Positions 48,743 to 60,884 of a stretch of 64,000 nucleotides of DNA are shown piece by piece. A program made the translations under genes and the position numbers. The stretch spans positions 98,153,258 to 98,217,257 of the forward strand of contig NW_023605194.1 in the NCBI RefSeq assembly GCF_014898055.3, written 5' to 3'. Numbering within the stretch: the stretch's first letter is position 1; each line of letters starts with the position of its first letter. The notes beneath the pieces were generated by a model, which ran no database searches, was not told the DNA's origin, and saw only the letters and a list, made by a program, of their open reading frames with translations. The stretch comes from Talpa occidentalis. Lineage: Eukaryota; Chordata; Mammalia; Eulipotyphla; Talpidae.

Positions 48743-48753
48743 CCACATTTCTT

Positions 48754-49030
48754 TTTTTTTTTTAAGATTTATTTATTTATTTTTATTTATATAAGCACTG
48801 GGTACAGTCAGAAGCGCAGGAGGGTAAGAGAATTCACCAAAGCCAGAGTGGGAGGCAGTGCAGGCAGAAGGACCGAAGTACACTGCTGAGGGGAGCAGCG
48901 GGCGGCAGGAGAGGTCTGTGCGTCATGTGGGACCCTCCTCTGGTGGCCGGGGAGCAGCCGGGGATCGAACCAGCTGCGGGCAGCTTCGCAACCCAGCGCT
49001 CAACCACTGTGCCACCGGAGAGGACCCTCA
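48754..49030 (-). mobile_element. tRNA-derived SINE, type A
   Basis: Type A head, with a short deletion next to the B box region, and shared body. 11-bp perfect TSD, CCACATTTCTT (48743-48753 and 49031-49041). Confidence 0.85.
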
Positions 49031-49247
49031 CCACATTTCTTCTTAATGTAAGAAAGTCCAAGGTCCAAAATCAATCAAGGATAATACTATTCTGGTTTCA
49101 AGAGTCATCAGGAAATTTTCCTACAACTCTACAGCTCGCAAGGAAAGACAGGTGAAAGGTCTAATTCTTCCCTTTTAATTTTCAGTTTTCCTGGTAAGTA
49201 GGTTTTTCTGTAGTTACTTGTAGTGGTGTCCAATGAACTTGTCTTTT

Positions 49248-49475
49248 CATTGGATAGATGCGCGGGAGGGTAAGAGGATTCACCAGAGACAGAGCGGAGA
49301 ACAGAACAAAAAGACTGACGAAATACACTGCTAAGGGGAGTAGCGGGCGAGACAGGAGAAACCTGCCGTGCCATGTGGGACCCTCACCGGCTGGCCGGGA
49401 TCGAACCAGAGCTGCAGAGGCTGCGGACAGCTTCACAGAGCTGTGCTCAACCGCCTGTGCCACAAGGGGAGGCCC
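49248..49475 (-). mobile_element. tRNA-derived SINE, type B, without tail
   Basis: Head, B box (GATCGAACC, reverse) and body are present, but the 3' end stops at GATGCGCGGG with no AATAAAT tail. The approximate TSD is TGAACTTGTCTTTT (49234-49247) and TGAACTTTTCTTTT (49476-49489), so the missing tail is probably a feature of the insertion and not a later deletion. Confidence 0.75.
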
Positions 49476-49489
49476 TGAACTTTTCTTTT

Positions 49490-52265
49490 TATAAGTATAA
49501 TTTTGAACTTAAAGATTTTTATATAGTGAATGTTTTTTTAACAGATTCCATTCATTATTCCTATTCCTATTCAAATAACCCCTTCTTTGGAGTAACTTCT
49601 TTTGTCTTTTGGGCATGCATTACTGTTTGTCTCTTACAGCTTCTTTTCTTTTACTTTTTTAGCATGATAAGAAAATTCCAGTATCATTGGAATGTGTTTC
49701 TTCCCTTGTACCTGGTTATAATAATTACTCCTTAATCCCTTTTTATTTTCAGTAGGAGTGGTTTAAAAGATCAAAAACTCAATCAATGGAATATGAACCC
49801 AATTTCAAACAATGGACTGTCATTTTTCTTAAGCCTTGGACTAGTCTAGAGAAGCAATTTCAAATAAAAAATTCAAGGGTTCATGCTAATATTTCCTATC
49901 AATATATAGCAATTTTTTGCTTCACTACACATGTTATTGTATTTGATCATCAAAGTGACCCACTGGGTAGATTTTATTACCCCAATTTCAGAGATAAGAA
50001 AATGAAGGCTCAGAGGTACTCCCCTTTCCTCTTGCACACATTATAAAGAGTAGAAATAGGGTTTTGAGCCTGAGATCCAACATCAAGTAAAGGCTACATT
50101 ATTTCGCGAAGATCCTCTATCAACAGAGCAGCATAAAGTTACCCAAGGAAAGGAGTCAGGGGACCTCTGTTTGGTATCCTGACACAGATCTCAGCAAGAG
50201 CATGCCCTGCAGGTGTCCATGGCTGTTGTTCTTTTTCATGCTCATGGGAGCAGGTTCAGACATATATGACACTTTCAAAAAAGGCAAGAGACAAAGCATA
50301 TGCACACTATAAAATATTAGTGAGGATGACTCCCTGTGAAGACAAAGCGTATGTGCACAAATACTCAGTGTTTTGCATTTTTATGGGGATGTTATGGGTT
50401 ATGTTTTATGGTCCGTCACAAATGATTATTCACAAGGGGAATGAGTCTCTTAAAAATTGCTAGCAACTTATTTCTCTTAAAACATTGAAAATACAATGAA
50501 ATGGAAAATAAATGGTGAGTAGAGGTGAAAGTGCTTCAATTCTTTGTCCTTTGATGAGAATGTGGTAATCATTTTGGTGCTAAGTTACGAAAGAGTTATT
50601 ACTAATGCAATTGGCTATGTTTGGTGTTAGAGTCAATTTCCCATTAAAACACGGGCTTATAAAGAATAGCTGCAATCAATAGAATCCATAGACAGATAAT
50701 TTAATTCAAAAATTGAATTTCATAGGCATCCACAAAAGAATTAACATTTATTGAGTTTCCATTATGCACTAAATCTTTGCTTGGTCTGTGTTATAAAAGG
50801 AACATATCACCTCATTGAGAAGACATATATAAACATATTCAAGTACAATTGAACCTATTTTTAATGGACTATTCATTTAAATCTTAGGAACAAAATGAGG
50901 GTAGATTCCTTAAGTGTTAATGAATCTTCCACTAAAATGGTTTCAGTTGTCATATGACTTTTTGGAAACGAATCAAGACTTCACATATATTTTAATATGT
51001 TGGTGTGTGCTGTGAATCTTCAAAGGCATTAGCATTTAATATTTCCCAAAACCTGTTAAACCAATGAAGCTTTTCTTATGGAATAATTTTATTTAAAACA
51101 ACATAAAAGACAAGAGAAAAGAAACTCAGCACTGTGAGAAATGCTGGTGATAGGAAGAAAACAAATATGGAAAATAACAAAAAATCTATGGTAGGATATG
51201 ATTCACAAGCTTTAAAAATACATTGTGTCACTTTTGATGACTGAGTGAAAGCACGTATATCACGGAGCACAGAAAGAATAACAACACTACATTTTACAGT
51301 CTGAGGGGATTTTCATGAATTTGCTGTGTCAGCCATTACCATAAAGGGAAGCTATCTGATGATTCACAGGCATTTGCTCTTACAAAGCCATAAACATCCC
51401 AACCACTTCCCTCCTGGCCCTCATCACCATAGGAACCTACCCTAATCACCAATGGTGGCCGAACCGGTGTAGCAACTTCTTCCGAGCAAGTCTGTTTTGC
51501 AGAACTATTGCTTAAACGCCCATAATAAAAGCAGCAAGAGCCAAGAGCACCACCCAGTGGCCAACGTACTCCACTGCATGCTCCAGACTGGTACTGATGG
51601 TCATGGACAGGTAATCAGAAAGACAAGATCTGCTCATCGCAAGCATCTTGCTAGTATGCAGAGAGAAATGCATTGTGAACACACTGAATTTTTACATTAA
51701 TAAACTTTTATTCTTAACATCAGTAAGGAAACAAATCCAGTGGTAAGTTTTCAAAATATAATAAAATGTCAAGAAAAAAGGAAGGAATTAGAATGTAAAA
51801 ATAGAATCACATTTGGTCTCTAAGCTAATTTCTCAAAAATTAATCTCCCCTCAGAATCTTTTCTGAGATCTACCTTAACCTCGGTTAAATATGTAGGTAA
51901 CTATCCCCTTTAAAATGAATGTTTAAGAAAACACACAAAGGAAAAAATTCCCTCAAAGGTAATTATATGAAAAAGTAATTATACAGCAAAAGTTTGTAAG
52001 TGGGACTAATCACTTCTAAAGCAAGCATGAAGATTAAAAGACAAAAGTAGTAGAATTAACTAAAGCTGCAATAACTAGTCAAATAATTATTATATTATTG
52101 TATTATTTGTATAGTAGCATATTGTATATTATACAATTATATATATAATATTATATAATATAAAGTTATAATGTGAGACATCAAAAATATGAAATGTGGG
52201 GAGAGGGAGTAAAAAATATTTTACTGTAAAGTTTTGGAAGGTGTTCAAAATTAAGGAGCTATCAA
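49490..52265. other. Unassigned AT-rich stretch with one MIR
   Basis: 49950-50070 resembles MIR in minus orientation (TTACCCCAATTTCAGAGATA). 50290-50360 has two similar ACAAAGC-TATG units. 52080-52170 is nearly pure AT. No gene recognised. Confidence 0.4.
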
Positions 52266-52269
52266 CACA

Positions 52270-52500
52270 AAACAGACTATAATATACATAGGATGTTCTA
52301 CTTGAAATAAATTAGACAGAGAAAGACAAATACTCTGTGATCTTGCTTATATGTGGAATCCAAAAAATCACACTTACATGTTTCACAGAAGCATAGTACA
52401 GAGACTGGTGTTGCCAAAGATAGGGTTAGGAATAAAGAAAATAGGCGGAGGGGGTCAAAAGGGCAAGCTTTTCTCTAGGCATGATCTAAAACTGCCCAGG
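52270..52500 (+). repeat. Old L1M 3'-UTR relic
   Basis: ACAAATACTCTGTGATCTTG, then CTTATATGTGGAATCCAAAA and a TGTTGCCAAAGATAGGGTTA block, the usual order just after ORF2 in old L1. Confidence 0.7.
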
Positions 52501-52932
52501 GCCTGTCAGTCATCAACCATCGTCAACCAGCATTAAGTGCTAGATGCTAAAAATACAAAAACATGCAAGATACAACCCTTGCTCTCAAATAATTTAGAGG
52601 CAAATAAATTAAGGGATTAAAAACGTGCAAATAGAGCAAAAAAGGGGAAAAAATGAAGTAGCAGAATGGTAATTTATGAATGGACAGACATTAAGAACCA
52701 CAAAGGAGTCTTCATAGTGATTTGAACTCTTCTATGAAAGAAGAGCACAAACAGATGAAATAGGGACACATTCCAAGCATAAGGAAAGTCACAGTTAAAA
52801 ATGCATATTTTGTGAAGGACATCATCCTGGTAGGCAAAAGAGCTTTGCAAAAAGAAATATTAGAAGTTAGGTCTGGAAAGACAAGTGAAAGAATGTGTGA
52901 GCACTTAAATTCTGGAATGTACAAGAGGTTAA
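52501..52932. other. Unassigned, L2-like text
   Basis: 52530-52610 has the style of a decayed L2-type relic (AAGATACAACCCTTGCTCTC). Nothing else recognised. Confidence 0.35.
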
Positions 52933-52948
52933 ATTTTCCAGCTATTTT

Positions 52949-53242
52949 TTTGAAAGATTATTTATGCATACAAGAGCTGGGGTACAGGCCAGAGATGCGG
53001 GGTGGAGGCGGGGGAGGGGGGGCGGGGCGGGGTTGTGAGAGGATTCACCAGAGACAGAGTGGGAAGCAGAACAGGCAGACTGAGTGAAATACACTGCTGA
53101 GGGGCGCAGCCGCCGAGACAGAAGAAGTCTGCTGCGCCATGTAGGTTGCTCCCTGGCTGGCCGGGGATTGAACTCACGCTGCAGAAGCTGTGGACTGCTT
53201 CATAGTGCGGTGCCCAGCAATTTGTGCCACCAAGGAGGCCCC
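52949..53242 (-). mobile_element. tRNA-derived SINE, type B, with a G-rich expansion
   Basis: 16-bp perfect TSD, ATTTTCCAGCTATTTT (52933-52948 and 53243-53258). The body near its 3' end carries a purine/G run at 53000-53035, much longer than in the other copies. Confidence 0.9.
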
Positions 53243-53320
53243 ATTTTCCAGCTATTTTCTATCTCTATTCCAGGCTCTATAATCTGACAACAGAGCTTTG
53301 TACTCTTAATACTATACTTC

Positions 53321-53593
53321 TGGGGGCCTCCCTGGTGGCGCAAGGGTTTAAGCACAGCACTATGAAGCAATCGCAGCCTCTACAGCACGAGTTGGATCCC
53401 CAGCCAGCCAGGGAGCAACCCACATGGCGCAGCAGACCTTTCCTGCTTCACCCGCTGCTCCCCTCAGCAGTGTATTTCGGTAGATCTGCCTGTTCTGCTC
53501 CCCACTCTGTCTCTGGTGAATCCTCTCACCCCCCTACACCTCTGGCCTGTACCCCAGCTCTTGTATGCATAACTAAATAAATCTAATAAAAAA
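53321..53593 (+). mobile_element. tRNA-derived SINE, type B
   Basis: Complete head, body and tail. Approximate TSD: AATACTATACTTC (53308-53320) and AATACTACTACCTTC (53594-53608). Lies 79 bp from the copy before it and 130 bp from the next. Confidence 0.85.
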
Positions 53594-53723
53594 AATACTA
53601 CTACCTTCAAGGGTATGACAGTTCTGTGAAATAACCATGAAGAAAAAGAAGAAAACAAATGCACATTACTATGAGTGTTCAAATACTTTAACTGAGTTTG
53701 TAAGTTAAAAAATTAATATGCTG

Positions 53724-53991
53724 GGCCTCCCCGGTGGCGCAGCGGTTGAGCGCTGGATTGCAAAGCTGCCCGCAGCCTCTGCAGTGCCGGTTTGATCCCC
53801 CGCTGCTCCCCGGCCACTGGGCAAGGGTCCTCCCTGGCGCGCAGACCTCTCCTGCCGCCCGCTGCTCCTCTCAGCAGTGTACTTCGGTCCTTCTGCCTGC
53901 TCTGCTCCCCGCTCTGGCTCTGGTGAATTCTCACCCTCCCGCGCTTCTGACTGTACCCAGTGCTTGTATAAATAAATAAATAAATCTTTAA
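53724..53991 (+). mobile_element. tRNA-derived SINE, type A, well preserved
   Basis: A box TGGCGCAGCGG is exact. The tail runs through AAATAAATAAATAAATC. 17-bp perfect TSD, AAAAAATTAATATGCTG (53707-53723 and 53992-54008). One of the least decayed copies in the window. Confidence 0.9.
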
Positions 53992-54008
53992 AAAAAATTA
54001 ATATGCTG

Positions 54009-54509
54009 TTTGATATGAGATACTCCATATTTCTGAAACCATGAAAAATAGTAATATTGTGATGCATTCCCATGGCCTTAAAGCTTCCATAATGATCAAG
54101 AGTCTTGTACTCCTGTCCTTTCATTGTATCCTATGGTTTATATGTGAATAATTTCAGTGACTTAAAGTGGCTTAGAATTGCTGAGATATTCCTGCCTCAC
54201 TGAGGCCAAAGCATTTAAGCAGTTTCAGAAGACTCTTTCCTGCATAGTTCAAGGGTTCCAAATAAAACTACAAATAGGAAAACTTATCTGAGTGCAGTGT
54301 TTCCTTCCACGAGAAACTTGGCCAGCAATGACTCCTCTGCACATTTCCAGATTCCCAGAAGCATCTCCTTTGAAAATTCAAAGCATTACTTAGTCTCATT
54401 CAAGCAACATAACTTGCCCAAATTCTCTCAGTTTGTAAAAAGGAGAGACAAAATCTTCTTGGTATTTTAAAAGAACATGGGTTCTGTAGTCAAGCTAGTG
54501 AGAATTCAA
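54009..54509. other. Unassigned sequence
   Basis: No feature seen. Confidence 0.3.
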
Positions 54510-54680
54510 AATCTGGCTGTGCCAGTAGAAAGAACCAGGTACTATGCTCAGTCTGTGAGATCTCAGCTCCAATGTATAATGGGGGCCCTAACGTCTGCCT
54601 CATAAGGTTATAATGATAATTAAACTGAATGGTAGGAAACTGAGGTAATCGGTCACATAATAGGCACATGGCAGGGGCTT
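54510..54680 (+). repeat. MIR relic
   Basis: ATCTGGCTGTGCCAGTAGAA at left and CATAAGGTTATAATGATAAT at right follow the MIR order. Confidence 0.6.
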
Positions 54681-55052
54681 CTGGTTTGTTTTCTTTTCCT
54701 ATCCCCAGAATGAAACATACTTTTTAAAATTTTCATTGGGTATTTACAAGAAATAAATCTGAAATTACATTACAAAAAACATTTCGAGAAATTCAATCAA
54801 AAAGACATTTTACATCTATTACCACTAACCTGAAGGAAAGTCATGTAAGTGGACCAAGAAAGTGTGAAGATCTCATTACACACAAATCTAAAGTTTTCTA
54901 CTTCCTCGAGGAAGAAATGTTCCAAGGCTTTAATTAAATTCTTCAGAATTCACCTTGATTTTCCTTCCCTTTCCTTTGAATTATTTTTTGAGAGAAGTCT
55001 CTGGCTCTCTTCTCTCCTTTATCTACCGTCTGAAGCGTCTATTAAACAAACA

Positions 55053-55096
<44 letters not shown>
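55053..55096 (+). repeat. (GC)n(AC)n microsatellite
   Basis: GCGCGCGC followed by about 17 AC units. Alternating purine-pyrimidine throughout, hence a Z-DNA-prone tract. Confidence 0.95.
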
Positions 55097-55097
<1 letters not shown>

Positions 55098-56483
55098 CCC
55101 TGGGCCTGGTCACTCTAACACCATCTACCTGGACACCCACAAGATTGCCCTCTATTTCAGGCACCAATTGCCCATCCACTGTTGCCTGTGCTTCAGGCCA
55201 CCTGGCTGTAAATCAGAGGTTCCCACAACCCCCTTCTTACTAGATCACCAGTTTATTACAAAGGGTAGTAAATGATGCTGTTCACCAGCCAAATGAAACA
55301 ATGGCCACAGCTTCCGTTGTGGGGGTTTGGGGCCCAGCAGGGTAGGGTGAGGTTGTGCCCTGGCTAAGAGTATGGAGGCTCCCAGAACCCCTTCCTTTGG
55401 GGGTTATGATTGACTAAATCCCGTGGCATGACTGACTAAATCCCTTGCCCTAAGTGACTGCCTTGACCTCCAGAATGTTTCACCTCTCCAGAAATCAGGG
55501 GATGAGAATGAAAATTTAAATTCTCAATTACCGGTTAGTTAGTTGTGGTTGCTAGGGGCATGCTATGAATAACAAAAACACCCCGATCACCTTTAAGGCC
55601 TATTTTCAGCAAATGAAGACAATGGACACCCCCAAGGCTCTTAGCCTGAAGGAATTTCCAAGGGCTTTGGAGCTGTGACTGTGAGTCAGTAACCTTGGTC
55701 TAAGGCAAAATACATGTGAGAAATATATAGTTGGTCATTCATCTGAAAAAGTCTTGGCCATGTAATTCAAGTGTGTTCTAAGTCTGTTGGCATAACCATA
55801 GTTCCAAGACATGACAGAGGCTAGAGCTCAAAGGTCATAGCCCTTGCTACAGGCATCCCCACAACTTGGGGAGGTGGGGAAACCCTTCATGTAGCAGGTG
55901 CTTGTATTTTCCCTGATCAGATCTGAATAACTGGAAACACTCAGGAGTACTCAGAATACCCACTGGGTCTGAGACCTGGGCTCAGGCCTGCCCCTCCAGT
56001 CTCCACTCAGCTAGACATGGGAGACGACATGTCTGCCTGAGCAATGCCAGCTTCCCAGACTCCAAAACTCTCAGGTTCGCATTCTGCACAAGCCCCTTTG
56101 TTCAGGTCCATCAACACCTTCCACTCAGGGTCTCAGAGTAGTAGAGAGTATTTTCCTTGCGGCACATCTCGGGGCCTCCTCCTATTCCTCTTACTGAACC
56201 TCTAGTCCTACGCACAAAAATGGGTCAGAAGCTGATTGTGCATCTCGTAATCACAACGTTCTTCTCCCAGAGTTTGCAGATTGACCAGCTTTTGACAGAA
56301 AAATTGTAATGAAGTGGATAGAATAGGGCAGTGGGAAAAACATGACTATGCATTATTCATTGGATAATAAAACAAAATTAAGCTTCCTTAATTTCATAAT
56401 TGCATTGTAGCTGCATAAGCTATATTACTTTTAGGAAATACATGCTGAAGTATTTACAGATGAAGGGGCTTTGAATGTGATGT
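55097..56483. other. GC-richer unassigned sequence
   Basis: No gene called. It has a near direct repeat TGACTAAATCCC (55412 and 55431). The ORFs across the microsatellite at 54849-55275 are low-complexity artefacts. Confidence 0.35.
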
Positions 56484-56496
56484 TCAGATATTTTTT

Positions 56497-56734
56497 TAAA
56501 AGATTATTTATGCATACAAGAACTGGAGTACAGGACAGAGGTGTGGGGGTGGGGGTGAGAGGACTCACCAGAGACAGAACAGAACAGGCAGACTGACTGA
56601 AATACACTGCTGAGGGGAGCAGCGGGCTAGTCAGGAGAGGTCTGCTGTGCCATGTGGGTCACCTCCCTGGCTGCAGTGGCTGTGGACAGCTTCATAGTGC
56701 TGCATCTTAACTCTTTGTTCCACCAGGGAGGCCC
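56497..56734 (-). mobile_element. tRNA-derived SINE, type B, with the B box deleted
   Basis: Head and body are recognisable, but the segment carrying the B box is missing (CTCCCTGGCTGCAGTGGCTG joins directly). Approximate TSD: TCAGATATTTTTT (56484-56496) and TCAAATATTGTTT (56735-56747). Confidence 0.8.
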
Positions 56735-56747
56735 TCAAATATTGTTT

Positions 56748-57724
56748 GTAAGACAAATGCTAATTCCCAGCTTTGATAGGTTATTGTTAAGAAACATGGG
56801 GATATGGGTGACAGATACTTGGGACTTCTGTGCACTATCTTTGAAAGTTCCTGTGACTGTATAATTATTTCAAAATAGTAAAGTTTTAGAAAAATCACCT
56901 TCAGGCTGGTCCAAATGTTTAACTCAAAGGGAAGCAGGGAGTTCGTTTTGTAGAGTTTTGGGATATGTAATAAATCACCTGTGTCCCTTGATTTTTCTAT
57001 GTATTGATTTTATTATACATTATTTGGGCAGTCTGACACCTCTGAAGATGGATGGACCCAGAATAGGAGCTTAATCTAGAACAAGCTGACATCAGCTCTG
57101 GTTCCTACTGCTACCTGCCAGTCGGCTTACACGCTTGCGTGCTTTTGCCATTCTGTAAGCACCGTTTTCTGTTGAATATAACAGGGCACCATGCATAGTT
57201 CAGGAGCAAAATAAAGGGGGTGTCATGGGCAGGCAAATTAATCTGTTTCACCTTTAACCAGCATCACTGTGTCCCCAGCAGTGTGGAGAAGGTAGGGAAA
57301 GGTGTATAAGAGAGTGTGTGTTTCTTCTGAGTGACTCTAAGCATTTTCTTTTTGCTTAAAAATTACCATAGATATGAAGATGTTTTTATGTAAATATCTT
57401 TTTCAATTTTTTAAAAAGTATTCTAAGCATGCTGTGAGACCGTGGGGAAATTATATATGACCTACTAGAATCTTTTTTTTTTTTCTCTTCTGTACCCAGG
57501 AGGGAGTTAGAATACTGCTTCTGAAATCACTTTATCTCCTAAATTGCTAGCATATGGTAGAGCACTACAATTTTTCAGTGAATTAAATATTTGATTAGAA
57601 TGCATGAACAGTGTGCAGGGAGTAACAAGGAGAATAAGTGCTTGGGCAGGGAGAACCAGAGAGAGAGAATCTAGGAGGTGAGGTCAGAGAGCTGAGGCTT
57701 GTGCCTCGGGTCAGCAGGTCATGG
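56748..57724. other. Unassigned sequence
   Basis: No gene or clear repeat; T-run at 57474-57484. Confidence 0.35.
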
Positions 57725-58330
57725 TGTTACAGGACAGGGAGAGGGGGCAGCCCAGACCCCGCAAACCTGCCTGCTCTAAATGGGTTCTGCCATCCGCCGC
57801 ATCAACACAAAACATAGGAGACTTTAATGGGAAAGAACTTTAATACAATTAGGAAACAATACAGGAAAGACAAAGAATAGAGTTTCTAAATCAAGCACCC
57901 AAAGTGACCCACGTCCCCTCGTGGGTAAAAGTCCACCCAAGCAGGATTGGCCCAGAGCAAGTCCCCAAAGCCTGCCACAAGTCTAAAGCATCTTCCAGTG
58001 GGGACCCACAGAAAAGGATCAGAAACAACCAGACAAGTCTGGAGGGAAAAGAGCAAAATCAAAATCAAGACAAAAACCGCCATTGTCACCTCCCCACGGG
58101 TCTCTCACCCACATCTGTGTCACCCAGTCCATGACCAAAAGGCAAGTGTAGTTTCTTCACGTGTCTCTCGGCTCCAAGTGCCTCCTCCAGGTCTCCTTCT
58201 GGCTCCATCCTGCTTCCTTCCTTCCTCAGTCTCCTCTGCAGCCTCTCCTCTCTCTGCTCAGCTCCAACCTCCTTTTGGGTGGGGCAGGGAACCTGGGACC
58301 TCTCCCTTTCCTGGGGACCACCCTGTTACA
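57725..58330 (-). repeat. Solo LTR, family LTR-1, copy 3
   Basis: 606 bp in minus orientation. Flanking 4-mers are ATGG (57721-57724) and ATGA (58331-58334), one mismatch. The 67-codon ORF in the LTR sense (58089-57886) keeps the hydrophobic start and the DPFLWVPT block of the other copies. Confidence 0.85.
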
Positions 58331-58334
58331 ATGA

Positions 58335-58618
58335 GAAGGACTTTGGCTATTTTACTGAGTCCAGGGGAAGCCCCTGGAGGGTCTGGAGAAAGGGCTATAG
58401 TTTACCATCTATAGTTTACCAGGAACATTGGCTACTGTATTGAAAATCGATGGAAAAGAGGAAGAGGGAGGAAGCAGGGAGCCATTAGGAACTTCTAGCA
58501 ATCCAGGCATGAAATGCTGGTGGCAGAGGGAGTGATGAGAAGTGGCTGATTTCTGGATCCACCGTGACAGTAACACCTACAGCGTGTGTTGATCCTGCAC
58601 AGGACATGAGAATAAAAC
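58335..58618. other. Unassigned sequence
   Basis: Has a direct repeat CTATAGTTTACCA (58394-58406 and 58408-58420). Nothing else recognised. Confidence 0.35.
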
Positions 58619-58629
58619 AAGCATCAAGG

Positions 58630-58741
58630 GGCCTCCCCTGGTGGCGCAGCGGTTGAGCACTAGGCTGCGAGGCTGCCCACAGCCTGTGCAGCACTAGTTC
58701 GTTCCCCTGTGGCCGGCGAGGGTCCCACACACACACAAAAA
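58630..58741 (+). mobile_element. Short tRNA-only SINE (monomer form)
   Basis: Head ending GGGTCCCAC, then ACACACAC and an A-run. 11-bp perfect TSD, AAGCATCAAGG (58619-58629 and 58742-58752). Confidence 0.9.
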
Positions 58742-58752
58742 AAGCATCAAGG

Positions 58753-60536
58753 ACACATCCATTTCTTTAGCCCGAGGAACTGGTAAGCTGGAGAAAGCAC
58801 TGGCAGAAGCAGAGGAGAGGCAGCAGGAGGCGGCCTGCACAGGTTACATCAGCAGGGGCTCTGTGCTGAGCCTATTAAGTCACTGGTGCTCACTCGACAT
58901 GTGAGGGGAGCTGTCAGGTAGAGGCTGGAACTCTGGGTCAGAGTTTAGGGAGGGGACCCAAGCTGAAGGTAAAAGAACAAATGCTTTTTAAGCTAAGTAT
59001 GTTCCATGCAATAGTTCAAAAATAAATGATTATCCTGTATTAGTCTGGCAACTCTACTTATGGCTAAAGGTAATGGAGGTTTGGGGTCTTTAGTAAAAGA
59101 GACTCAGATTCAAAGAAATGATCAGAAAGAAAAGACAAACCCTGGATTGGTGATTTGAAAGTGAAAATGTTTCAGGCCTATGTTATCAATTACATCAAAT
59201 GCTTCTGATGGATCAAACATGTTCAGGACAGAAAAATGACCACTGACCATAGTCAAGTAGCTGTGCCCTCCAGGCACAGGGGTGCACACGTGCACATGCG
59301 CACACACCCATGCTTAGGTGTCCATAGTCAGGCACAAGTGCCCACACCCACTCACCCTCTCCATTAACAAGGTCAGGGCCATAGGTGATACCACAGAGGT
59401 CAATGGTGTAAAATCCTGACCAACTTCATTTATCCTATTTTTGGTAAGAAAAAAATGACCACTGCAATAGCTTTGGGGGCTGATCCTTTCCTTCATCTGC
59501 ACTGTGGAGCAAAACAAGATGCAATAATTCTATCACACAGTGCAGAAAACTGGTATTTTGACCAGACAATTAATAAAAATAGTTCCCATGTTGCTTATAT
59601 CTTCTTGGCCAAAAGATTCACTGTGGTGTGTCTTCCCCACTCAGAAAAAGCCATCTGTCACTTTCCTCTACCACAGTTCTGAGACAATTTCCAAATTTTA
59701 TCAGCACCTTGGTGTCCATATTTGAAATCTTATCTGGTTGAGTTTGAGTTTTCTGAACTCTCAAGATCCTGAATTTGCTCCCAGTCTCAGGAGCACCTCC
59801 TCACATGCTGGACTCACAAGGTTTCCTCTCTTTGGCCAGCACATGAGCTCATTACCAGGTTTCCTCCTTTGGTGCCATCTGTTGTTGATATCCTTGGCTC
59901 TTCACCCCCCAGTTCCTGGGAGAAGAGCACCCCAGACTGTTCCCCTCCTTCATACTGCGCTGATGTTCAGGGGGCAGAGTGGAAGCGGGAGAAGATCAGG
60001 CCTCTCTAGGAGCATAAAAGCAAAACCTCTGGGTCAGAAGCAACTGAGAACTGCCCATTGCTCCTGGTAAAATGACTCACAGAAAATGGCAGGTGCACAT
60101 TTTTAACTGAGATCTTGCTGATCTCATCAATCTTAGTAGAAGGCATCTCATAGAGTTATTTATGCAACAGTCTTTATCAGCTAAAGGGAAGGTACTGAGG
60201 TTGAAGCCTGGGACATAAAGATTCCTTCTGGAGACCCTCCATGAAGAATGGTCCAGAGAACAGAAAGAGACATGAGGCTTAAGGGTGTCTTGCACATGGA
60301 CATTTCCACCAGGTAGAGAGAAACATAATGGGTGCCCATAGGGATTGAAGCAATAGTCTAGTGGACATTCTTTAGATGTGTTACTGACAAGCAAAGTGCT
60401 TGGACACCATCGGTCTCCTTCCTCCTTTTCCACACGGCCATTCTTAACTGACTTGGGCATCCATCCAGAAGACTATTATATACACATACACAAGGCAGAC
60501 TTTTGTATTATTGTGTGTGTGTAATTTGAGCATGTT
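58753..60536. other. Unassigned intergenic sequence
   Basis: No repeat recognised with confidence. ORFs of 110 codons (59738-60070, plus) and 127 codons (60077-60460, minus) have no motif. Alternating CA/GTGC text lies at 59284-59310. Confidence 0.35.
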
Positions 60537-60550
60537 CTGTATTATATTTA

Positions 60551-60826
60551 CTTTTTAAGATTTATTTTATTTATTTATGTACACAAGAGCTGGGGCGTAG
60601 GCCAGAGTTGCAGGGCCATGAGAGGATCCACCAGAGACAGAGTGGGGAGCAGAACAGGCAGATCTACTGAAATACACTGCTGAGAGAAACAGAGGGGGAG
60701 ACAAGAGAGGTCTGCTGCACCATGTGGGTTGCTCCCTGGCCAGCCGGGACTCAAACTCATGCTACAATGTCTGTGGATAGCTTTGTAGTGCTGCGACTTA
60801 ACCCCTTGTGCCAGAAGGGAAGCCCC
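60551..60826 (-). mobile_element. tRNA-derived SINE, type B
   Basis: Complete but diverged. 14-bp perfect TSD, CTGTATTATATTTA (60537-60550 and 60827-60840). Confidence 0.9.
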
Positions 60827-60884
60827 CTGTATTATATTTAAATTTAATGTGCCTTGAGGTTTTCTTTTTCCTGTCCACCTTTGG

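Noticed and set aside
50290..50360. Pair of similar ACAAAGC-TATG units as a regulatory repeat
   Set aside because: Only two imperfect copies; too weak to support.
54849..55275. Overlapping ORFs encoding HTHTHT runs
   Set aside because: Translation of the AC microsatellite.
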